A stretch of 64,000 nucleotides of DNA from Ridgeia piscesae (Eukaryota; Annelida; Polychaeta; Sabellida; Siboglinidae). A program made the translations under genes and the position numbers. Where the stretch lies: positions 1 through 64,000 of the forward strand of contig JAODUO010001760.1 in NCBI GenBank assembly GCA_025642075.2. The letters are read 5' to 3'. Within the stretch, counting starts at the first letter, position 1; each line of letters opens with the position of its first letter. Below, piece after piece: positions 56,031-64,000 of the stretch. Below the pieces are notes generated by a model, which saw only the letters and a list, made by a program, of their open reading frames with translations, was not told where the DNA came from and ran no database searches.

Positions 56031-57540
56031 CCAATGAGTGTAAATATTTGACCCCGGTTGAATTTTCAAAAGCCTTCCAAAGTGACAACATTTATCTGTC
56101 TATGTTCTCTATACATTGTCGCAGTTTAGAGGCGTACTGGGATTCTTTGCAAGAATTAGTTTGTAAGTTATCATCCGATGGCCTCAGACGTAGACTCAGG
56201 CTTACAATAATACCATACAATACAATTTATTTTATTAACTTAAGTGTTTAGAATTCGGCATTCTCAGTAATACAATATAAACGGATACCATAGTTTACTT
56301 TTTAGCACAATATTGCAAAATGATGACGAACATGGTGGAGTTGGGATGTAAATTAACGAAAGCTTTACATACACTAAACGCGAAGATCTCTCGATATTTA
56401 TTCCCCATGTTTTAGAATCGATATTTTTGAATTTCAAGATAGCCAAAATAAACCTATTATAGTAGTTGTAGTATATCGTCCTAACTCAGCTTCTCGAGCA
56501 GATATTGACATTTTTATAAGCAAAATTACCTAACCGAAAACGACCAATAAATATAAAGAATATAGTATAGATTGTTTAATAAGATCAAACGAGATCAAAT
56601 AAGATCAAAAGTATGCAGAAATGCCAGCAGTACGTAAACATAACATCAAAGAAACATAGGCTATAATACGACAAGCAATACATAAAAAAATTCTCTGAAG
56701 CGTTCATTATAAATGGACATGAGGAAACAAATATGAAAACAATATCACAGAATAAATTAATAAGTTGTTTATTAGAATAGGTAAATCCATAAGCGATTCA
56801 ATAGGTTTTCTTGTTAAGCAATTTGAAGCTCCCTAAATGGAAACTATTTGTTTTATGCATTCAAAACAAACCTCAGAAATAGAACTTATTGTACGTAATT
56901 TAAAAACTAAATGCACCGAAGGTTTCGATGGTCTATCCATTAAACAATTACAAGCGACAATACATGAAATAACCACTCCGATTGAGCATATACTAAACCA
57001 ATCCATTTTCACGGGAAGTGTTCCTGAAAACTTAAAAACTGCCAAAGTTGTACCCGTTCTCAAATCAGGTAACAACAAACTGTTAACAATTATAGACCTA
57101 TAAGTATTTTACCTGCGACTTCTAAAATAATGCAAACATTGTCTGTAATAGTATAATGCTGTTTTTAGAAAGAAATTACATTTTGTATAAACACCAGTAT
57201 GGGTTTCGAGCAAAACATTCTACTGTTCATCCAGTAGTGCATTTGCTCAAGGACATTTCGGTAGCAAATGATAAGATAACAAAAGGCTTAACAAGAAAAC
57301 AACATTGGCTGTGTTTCTGGACATTTCATGTGAGACACGATGACATTTTGCTGACTAAATTATTTTTAATGGAATTCGGGGAATAACTAATGAATGGTGT
57401 GCCAGTTATTTATCCATTCGAAAATAGTACACTGAAATGCACAAATATTCTCCAAGAAAAATAACAAGTGGAGTATCTTATTTCTAATTTATATCAATGA
57501 TAGAATTAACTCTACGTCTTTAAATGTATTATCATAACAG
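56031..57540 (+). pseudogene. Decayed LINE (Jockey/L2-like), endonuclease to RT
   Basis: On the plus strand, in order: an endonuclease start (SDNIYLSMFSIHCRSLEAYW, 56078-56140), a VVVYRPNS ... DIDIFISKI segment (about 56465-56530), an RT lead with LKTKCTEGFDGLSIKQLQ and VPENLKTAKVVPVLKSG (56890-57070), then YKHQYGFRAKHST (57186-57225) and a trace of a LIYINDRINS motif (about 57490). Many stops and indels. The catalytic FADD region is not found before AT-rich sequence takes over. Similar in style to the minus-strand LINE at 1.7-3.55 kb. Confidence 0.75.
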
Positions 57541-57780
57541 CACATATACCTATTTTGGTTTCAATAAAATAAGTATGATGTGTGATGTGGTGATATGCGA
57601 TTATTCATTACGTAAACCCCAGCTATAAATCAGCGTATTATCGCATTCACAGAATAACCTACTAGTACTATTTTGATGGTGCCAACAAGCTCATTTTTTT
57701 TCTCCTCCAAATGACTGACAGTGACATAAATTATATATTGTACCAGTAGATTTTAGAATTACACATAAGATAGTGTGTTA

Positions 57781-57784
<4 letters not shown>

Positions 57785-57834
<50 letters not shown>
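57785..57834. repeat. (TA)n truncating the transposase
   Basis: About 25 TA units; the transposase frame runs directly into it. Confidence 0.96.
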
Positions 57835-57838
<4 letters not shown>

Positions 57839-58749
57839 TTTTTACTTCTGCACATTGGCTACCGACAATTTCTTGAATATCAAAGCCTCTGTCGGCTAAG
57901 ACTACATCACCTGGAAGAATGTAACTTAGAAATCCACAGTGCTCTGTGATATGTTTATCGGTCACTCGACCACCCCAACTATTTGAAATAAAAGAAATTG
58001 CACCCTGTGGTGTTATGCCCATCAAAAACTTTACTGTGTTGTGGCGCTTGTAAGAAGACCATGTTTGTGCACAATATTTCCGAAATTCCATTGGCATTGT
58101 CTTTTGCAGTTCCTCTCGCTCAGGCCAGAAGACAAATGGTTTTGTTCTTATATAGAGTACTTCAATAACATTGCTAAAAATCCTACTTACAGTGGTTTGT
58201 GAAACAGAATATTCATATGCTAAAAACTGCTCAGGCATGTTTAGTCGGAGACGCATTAAAGTCATGAGAACCATCTGAAATGATGTCGTCGATTTTGTTT
58301 CTTTGGTAAAAATGGCAGAATATAACTGAACAGGGTGGACAGAACAACAAAAGATGAAAGACCTGTCAAATATTTCACTTTGTCATCTTTCCCTTCCAAA
58401 TTGTTTAGGGTCAATTCTGACACAGCAGCTTGCTGTTTCAACTCAATGTTTTCTGCCCTTAGGTCTTTTAGCTCATTGCTAATACCCTCCATAAGGGTGC
58501 TGTCTATATCTGTTTGTGTACCCACAGACAGATCTTGCTCTGGATTTGCTGATAAGGCACCATCATCCACATGTTGCAATAGTATCAAGGACTGAGCAGC
58601 AGCACTTGCTTGTTTCCTCACTTCCCGCTTTTCCACTCTCTTTTGTCGCTTCTGTTGCATGTCTGGAAATGTCAAATTTTCGTGGTCCATCTTAACACTG
58701 GGTGCCCAGTCCGGGTTGGTTTCATCGTACAGTGAAGCGGGTTTCCCTA
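57835..58749 (-). pseudogene. DDE_Tnp_4-type transposase (IS4EU/Harbinger-like), truncated
   Basis: The exon opens on the minus strand after an acceptor TTTTATAG (58750) with GKPASLYDETNPDWAPSVKM, followed by a basic RQKRVEKREVRKQ helix and a Glu/Leu coiled coil (ISNELKDLRAENIELKQQAA). A hydrophobic segment ends [13 protein letters not shown] one-base frame change near 58295 leads to [33 protein letters not shown] and [20 protein letters not shown]. Then come [20 protein letters not shown] and [12 protein letters not shown]. In this family (often with an N-terminal THAP finger) the first catalytic Asp lies between MPxxFR and [12 protein letters not shown]; here those are fused, so it is deleted. 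The second Asp (LADRGFD) remains; the final Glu region is lost to a (TA)n array. Confidence 0.8.
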
Positions 58750-58750
58750 T

Positions 58751-59225
58751 AAAATATGATGTATAATTTAATAATAAAAATTGAGTACTGTAGTCTCCTT
58801 CAAAAATAAATGATGATACTACTGCTGTAATGTCAAACACTCAACACTTAATACTTATAAATAGTTTTTATTTATTCCTGCCTTATCTAATAACAAATTA
58901 TCAAAACGTCGCTTGGTCAGCCTACTACATTAAACATGTGACAGATTACGTCTTCAATCGACAACATAAACCATAGTATGCTATAATGACATATTACAGC
59001 GTAAGCCTGTAACGGGGTTATTGTGGATATAATAGAGCATGCCTATGCTAGGCCCAGAGACAGGCTATACCGCTTATAATCCAGCCGCATCACCAGAGGC
59101 AGAGCAGGCAGCCGGGAACGTGGTTGGATGTTTACAATAAAATTCAACGTTCAAACACGACAGACCGATAAAACACCACATATAAATTAATATATTAGAC
59201 ACTGACCGGTTTTCACAACATAATA
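58751..59225. other. No THAP exon or other gene found
   Basis: The expected N-terminal THAP exon of the transposase should lie here or further right on the minus strand; I do not see its C-x(2-4)-C signature. A short minus frame (59074-59274) is unassigned. Confidence 0.4.
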
Positions 59226-60233
59226 TTATGACCTGCGGGTCACTTCTGAAAACACAGTGCTTGGTGTCGACCACTGCTTCTTCCCATCCAATTTCAGCAA
59301 CACTGTTTCGCCATTTTGTAACGGCGGTAATTTGCGTACACCATGTCGCCGATCATAGCATCGCTTGTACGTCGTTTTGGTACGTTGCTCAGAGTTTCGG
59401 ATGTCCCCATCTCGGTGTTGACGTGGCGACAATTGTTCTCTCACAACGGGCAGTCGTGTGGCGAGTTGACGACCCATTAGTGCCACTGCCGGGGATACGC
59501 CGATTGCACTGTGGGGCGACCCATGATAGTTCAAAAGACCTATCTCCGGTTCGTCGAGGTCTAGCCATCTTTTCGCCGTCTGCACAGCTCGCTCAGCCAT
59601 CCCATTCTCTTGCGGAGAAGATGGGTTTGTGGTATGTTGAGCGAAGCACCATAATTTCGCGAATTTCCTGAATTGGTCAGAGACGAATTGTCTTCCGTTG
59701 TCTGTTACCAACACATCCGGAATACCATGCGTGGTACATACGGTCTTGACGCGGTTCATCACGCAGACAGACGTTAGATTGGTAAATTGTTTGATTTCGA
59801 TCCAGCGCGAGTAGTAGTCGATGATGACGAGATAGTCATTTCGCTTGTAGTGGAAGATATCCATGGCGACTTTTTCCCATGGTCTTCCGGGTACTTCAAC
59901 CGGACGAAGAGGTTGTTCTCTCTGTGTCGGTCGATTGCGTCGGCAAGTATTACAGCGATCGATAAACCTCGTTATGTCGCGACTGATACCGGGCCATCTA
60001 ATGGCACTGGCTGCTCGTTCGCGACATTTCGAGATGCCTTGGTGCGATTCATGAAGTCGTCGCAAAGCGTCGTCTCGCATCTTTGGAGGCATCACAATTT
60101 GGAGTTTATATGTGACAACACCATTATTCAGTGAGAGTAGCGCTCTCTCGCGGTAGTAGTCTTGAACAGAGTGTGGAACACTACTTTCGTGACTAGGCCG
60201 TCCATTCGCTATGAAATATGTGATTGATTTCAT
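59226..60233 (-). CDS. Gypsy integrase, 335-codon open frame
   Basis: The frame starts MKSITYFIANGRPSHESSVP, but as part of Pol the true entry is upstream and lost to a stop or frameshift near 60236-60290. An HHCC zinc domain is visible (LHESHQGISKCRERA ... CNTCRRNRP). The catalytic core (Pfam PF00665 type) has VAMDIFHYK, VLVTDNGRQF and SPQENGMAERAV, giving the D, D and E residues. Downstream, CYDRRHGVRKLPPLQNGETV is the usual chromatin-facing tail start, and it stops at VTRRS. All catalytic residues are intact, unlike the RT. Expected role: insertion of element DNA into the genome. Confidence 0.85.
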   Translation of the reverse strand: MKSITYFIANGRPSHESSVPHSVQDYYRERALLSLNNGVVTYKLQIVMPPKMRDDALRRLHESHQGISKCRERAASAIRWPGISRDITRFIDRCNTCRRNRPTQREQPLRPVEVPGRPWEKVAMDIFHYKRNDYLVIIDYYSRWIEIKQFTNLTSVCVMNRVKTVCTTHGIPDVLVTDNGRQFVSDQFRKFAKLWCFAQHTTNPSSPQENGMAERAVQTAKRWLDLDEPEIGLLNYHGSPHSAIGVSPAVALMGRQLATRLPVVREQLSPRQHRDGDIRNSEQRTKTTYKRCYDRRHGVRKLPPLQNGETVLLKLDGKKQWSTPSTVFSEVTRRS

Positions 60234-60290
60234 TATAGGATCTGTCGTGGTTTACTCTCTGATCTCGGCAAGACGATCTTCCGTCACGGA

Positions 60291-61560
60291 CTAGTTTTGT
60301 TGAACTGCGTCAACAAGAGCTGTTATATCGTCGGACAGCTCGATGTCATCGATTCGAGATTTGAGTCCAACCAGCGGCTTTCTGGATAGAGCATCTGCGA
60401 TCACGAGTTGCTTTCCGGGAACGTATTCAACAATCGGATTAAATCGTATGGCCATCATCAACAATCGCTGGCAACGCAGCCGTGCGTCATCTATGCGTTT
60501 CGTGTTCATAAGCGGTACCAACGGTCGATGGTCGGTAAGTAGTTTGAATTCCTTCAATCCAACGAGATATCTTCGGAATTTCTCGCACGTCCAGACACCA
60601 AGCAAGCATCTCCTTTTCTATTTGGGCGTACCGTTGTTCCGCGGTCGTCAGTGTCCTTGACGCGAAGGCGATTGGCTTGAGGATTCCGTCAGTAGATTGC
60701 ATCAGCACAGCACCGATTCCGTAACTGCTTGCATCCACACTCACTACCGTCGGTTTCGTTGAGTCGTAGTAGGACAACGTCGGTGTAGTCGTCAACAGTT
60801 CTTTCGTCTTATCAAACAAAGCTTGTTGTGCCTTGTCCCACGACCAAACGACATCAGACTTGAGTAAGTCAGTCATCGGTTTCATCACTGACGACATATC
60901 GAACACGAACTTGGCCAGGTACTGAAACATACCCAACACTGTTCTCAGTTCGCTAACGTTGTTCGGACGTGACAGTTCCAGTAGAGCTTCAACCCTCTCT
61001 GGATCTGGCTTGATGCCATCACCCCCAATCAGGTGACCAAATACGTCAGTTCGGTTTTTCTGAAGACGCATTTCATTGGGTTGAGTCGTTGATTATCCTT
61101 AGGACAGCATTGAGACGGGCGTCGTGTGCTTCCCTGTTACGACCAGTATGTCGTTCATGCTAACTTCTACCCCGTCCAATCCTTCGAGTAGTGTCGACAT
61201 CTTGCGTTGGAATATCTCGGGGCGGAGGAAATTCCAAATGGCAGTCTGCAAAATGCATAACGTCCAAATGGTGTTATGAAGGTAGTCAATAATTGGCTGT
61301 CTTCGTCGATCGGGATTTGCCAAAACCCGCTTGCAGCGTCTAGAGTTGAGAACACTTTCGACTCGGCAAGTTTAGGCGCTGTATCTTCCAGCGAAGGAAG
61401 CATATAGTGTTCACGTCAAACTGCTGTATTCAGTTGCTTCAAGTGGACGCAGATACGCACAGCTCCTGTTTTCGTGATGACCGGAACCATCGCAGCGCAA
61501 CAATCCGTTGATTCTGTCACAGATCTGATCACTCCTGACTCAACCATGTTATTGAGTTCT
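60291..61560 (-). pseudogene. Gypsy reverse transcriptase and RNase H, inactivated
   Basis: Starting near 61560, AELNNMVESGVIRSV and ICVHLKQLNTAV are the RT fingers. FSTLDAASGFWQIPIDED (61380-61320) and FGRYAFCRLPFGISSAP carry the first catalytic Asp (LDAASG). The second motif, normally (Y/F)-x-D-D, reads SMNDILV (about 61160), so one catalytic Asp is Asn. FGHLIGGDGIKPDPERVEAL follows (61040), then RNase H with VVSVDASSYGIGAVLMQ (60740) and LLTDHRPLVPL and VIADALSRK at the C-terminus (60540-60380). Frame changes near 61090, 61320 and 60600. The AYEHETHR end is a frameshift artefact. Confidence 0.85.
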
Positions 61561-61805
61561 GCTTTAACAGCGTCTATCAGAGGGAAAGGTACACGTCTCG
61601 CAGTTGCTAAGCACAGTAGTTCAGCTCCTGCCTTCAGCTTTTTTTGTGACAGGTTCGGTCTTCATGAGGCCAATTCTAGCAACATGATGCGTCAACTTGC
61701 TCCAGACGACACACGAGACCCATGTCTGCAGCGACGTCTCGTGACAGTAGGTTCGTCATTTTCTCCCCTTCGATGACGATCACGTTGAAGCGATAAACCG
61801 TGTTC

Positions 61806-61991
61806 TTATGCTTCATGACTGCCCTGAACTGACCAACCGCCTTTAGCTGTCCACCAACACTTGAGAAAGACGGCTGTTGGTTCTAGTCTCGGTTTGTCTT
61901 TCATTGCCAACCATGTTTTCTTTTTTATTAACGTGACGTCAGCGCCGGTGTCGATTTTGAAACGAAGTCGCATCCGCGAGTTACAAACCAA
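61806..61991 (-). pseudogene. Gypsy aspartic protease fragment
   Basis: MRLRFKIDTGADVTLIKKKT carries the retropepsin D-T-G-A active site. The flap region is disturbed (WWTAKGGW) and the frame ends early at 61806. Confidence 0.75.
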
Positions 61992-63005
61992 GCGTCTTTC
62001 TTCTCTGTGCAGTCAACCACACTGAGGAACGCAGGCGATTGACCAGTTTCAACCTGTGGTTTGGTTCAGTCACTTTTGATGTCACCGACAAACGGTCCTC
62101 TTCCGTCACTTTCGGCTTTGCCACGATATGGTTTTGTCCCTTCACGTTCGACTTCACACGCTTTATGGCGTTCAAAATTCACAGTGTTACGCTTCGAGCG
62201 ACAAACATAAGCAAAATGTCCTTTGCATTGCACTTATTGCAACTCTGTCCCAGCGCAGGGCAACTCCCTCCGCGCAAATCTTCTGCGTAACCACAGCGTT
62301 CACACTTTCTAGTCAGGCGGTCCCTTGACATCGAGTAACGGTACTTACTGGCAGTGTGTCTGTCCTTCGGCTTCGAGTATCGACCAGCTGTTCTCGGACT
62401 CGGGGATACTCTCGCTTCTGCGTCATGTTGATCCTGTTCAAGCTGTTGTTCCCTCATGTGCAGTTTCACTTGTTCATGCTGTCTAGCAATTGCCATTGCT
62501 TTATCGAGAGTCAGGTCGGTGATTAATTGTAGTTTTCGTTTCACAGCCTGGTCCCTCACTTCCATAAAAAGCGGTCCCTTACTATTTCGTTGGTCTGTTC
62601 TTTATATTCGCAATGTACGGCAAGTGTCTGTAGTTATCTTGCTAATTCTTCAACGCTTTCATTTGCTAGCTGCGGCTTTGAAATACACATCGTTCGTGAA
62701 TCACATTTCGTTGCGGAATAAAACACTCCGTTAAATTACTCACCAGTGTCTCGTATTGTGTGTCTACTTCTGGCGCAACAAACGTCAATGTGCGAAAGAT
62801 TGTTTTCTTGTTGTCTCTATTTGCATATAACAACGAGTCTCTGCACGTCACCCTCTCCTTTGCGGATCTTTGTTGTGATTCGAAATCTTACAAATTCGTC
62901 TAGCCATTCGGGCCATTCGTTCGGCTTCAACGAAAACGGCACGGGATGATTAAATCTTGCCATTCTTACTTTTAAGTTATTGCGTATCCCGACATATGAC
63001 ACCAT
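61981..63005 (-). pseudogene. Gypsy gag with zinc knuckle, frameshifted
   Basis: The first frame (63005-62817) reads MARFNHPVPFSLKPNEWPEW then LDEFVRFRITTKI, a typical Gypsy Gag N-terminus. The next frame (62851-62666) continues with PEVDTQYETLVSNLTECFIP. The third (62565-62179) has RKLQLITDLTLDKAMAIARQ, a Gln/Glu-rich linker, and a zinc-knuckle-like CERCGY ... CPALGQSCNKCNAKD (about 62300-62220). Gag would package the element RNA. At least three frame breaks. Confidence 0.75.
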
Positions 63006-63142
63006 GACTTTATTTCAGACAAAATACAACATGTCGATTCTGCAGTCCTAGCATGATTCGTTTTCATCCCCGTAACACGGAATCCGGCAAAACTCGGTGT
63101 CACCCACTGAAATGTTGGTCCCAGTTAATTTAACGATTTCGT
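63006..63142. other. Gag leader, no LTR or clear primer site
   Basis: Minus-strand leader of the Gypsy copy. No segment matches the 59.0-59.2 kb flank. Confidence 0.4.
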
Positions 63143-63572
<430 letters not shown>

Positions 63573-64000
63573 CACCATTAACATCATTATTGTCCAGCCA
63601 TAGTTTCCCGTGGTTGGGCGAAGGCCTCAGCATGCTGCTTCCACATCTGCATATCTTGCATTATCCTCTGCCTTATGGTACCCTTCCAGTAGTCTCTGCA
63701 CCGTTTGTCTATTCGCCGGCCTTGAATATGTCGCGGTGCTTGGCGAATGCTGTCCATCTGGCCGTGATTCGTCTTTGAGTCTCCTTACCTTGGATTTTGT
63801 CTCTGGTGCTGCATCTCTGTCCCTGGTAGATGTAGCTTTCCATGTTCTCGATCTGAGTGTTGTTGACATATATTTGTGTGTCTTTTTCCATCATAACCTT
63901 TGTCTTCGATTTGTTTGTCTTCAGACCCTGATTTTCACATTCACCGGCTAATTCATGTAGCATTCGTTTTAGTTCATGTGGTGTATTAGCGCATATGAGT
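63573..64000 (-). pseudogene. LINE reverse transcriptase C-terminal part (RTE-like), cut by the window edge
   Basis: The minus frame from 63963 reads MLHELAGECENQGLKTNKSK, TKVMMEKDTQIYVNNTQIEN, then MESYIYQGQRCSTRDKIQGK and RRITARWTAFAKHRDIFK. This is the segment after the RT palm in RTE/BovB-group LINEs (the NxxKTKVM motif, an 'E-x-Y-x-Y-L-G' motif and 'RRI-x-x-W-x-A' helix). The expected YLG reads YQG. A stop follows, with frame-shifted traces to about 63600. The catalytic palm lies outside the window. Confidence 0.75.

Larger units (their letters stand above)
59226..63005 (-). mobile_element. Ty3/Gypsy retrotransposon internal region, no LTRs seen
   Basis: Gag, protease, RT, RNase H and integrase follow in Gypsy order on the minus strand over 3.8 kb. 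I see no direct repeat matching between 59.0-59.2 and 63.0-63.14 kb, so LTRs are lost or truncated. The Gag/RT parts are broken into several frames while the integrase is one long frame. A (CA)n array begins 140 bases upstream of Gag. Confidence 0.88.

Noticed and set aside
59228..59671. 147-codon plus frame
   Set aside because: Antisense shadow of the Gypsy integrase.

Overview
The window looks like repeat-rich intergenic and intronic DNA from an invertebrate animal, most likely aquatic. There are no operons or ribosome sites. Recognisable coding pieces are short and bounded by GT/AG splice signals. The mix of CR1/L2- and Jockey-like LINEs, an RTE-like LINE end, DIRS, Ty3/Gypsy, hAT, a Mutator-like element, a DDE_Tnp_4 transposase and many (TA)n, (CA)n, (ACAT)n and (AACAC)n arrays fits a mollusc, lancelet, annelid or similar genome. 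I cannot name the species.

Layout. 0-3.6 kb: microsatellites and a 5'-truncated LINE (minus). 3.6-14.76 kb: a composite bounded by TTAA and a shared 17-bp terminal motif. It is made of two inverted block pairs (A and B), with a hAT-like element (8730-10689, perfect 8-bp target duplication) between the halves. About 15.1 kb: a possible signal-peptide first exon ending in a phase-1 donor. 16.5-20.6 kb: dispersed repeats, a perfect hairpin, and an error-rich duplicate (18.10-19.00 kb) of cleaner sequence at 19.30-20.49 kb that looks like an assembly artefact. 21.67-23.81 kb: a decayed DIRS-type tyrosine-recombinase retroelement. 24.87-30.83 kb: a large tail-to-tail palindrome carrying two decayed copies of one protein gene. 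The right copy is split by a second copy of the same hAT family (27131-30150), which is itself split by a Mutator-like element (27662-28688, 9-bp target duplication, FLYWCH exon).

31-38.4 kb: copies of a dispersed repeat, a 1.1-kb pseudogene of a large transposon-type protein with a Cys-rich end, a minisatellite, a CpG-rich open exon and an L2-type LINE remnant. 39.0-47.3 kb: an A-rich, roughly 105-125-bp-period tandem repeat block interrupted by a nearly intact CR1-like LINE (minus). 48.77 kb: a clear second-half kringle exon with both splice sites; two phase-compatible exons may follow at 52.0 and 52.5 kb. 49.1-54.0 kb: a near-perfect 216-bp palindrome, mirrored pentanucleotide arrays tied to a repeated CTCCCGATA motif, and about four to five degenerate 390-bp tandem units. 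56-64 kb: a LINE remnant (plus), a truncated DDE transposase, a Gypsy internal region without visible LTRs (minus), a 360-bp (CA)n tract and a LINE RT end running off the window.

Nearly all coding capacity belongs to mobile elements. The only good host-gene signals are the kringle exon and, less surely, the signal-peptide exon. Both are on the plus strand with phase-1 boundaries, so they could belong to one secreted protein gene with long introns; that is inference.
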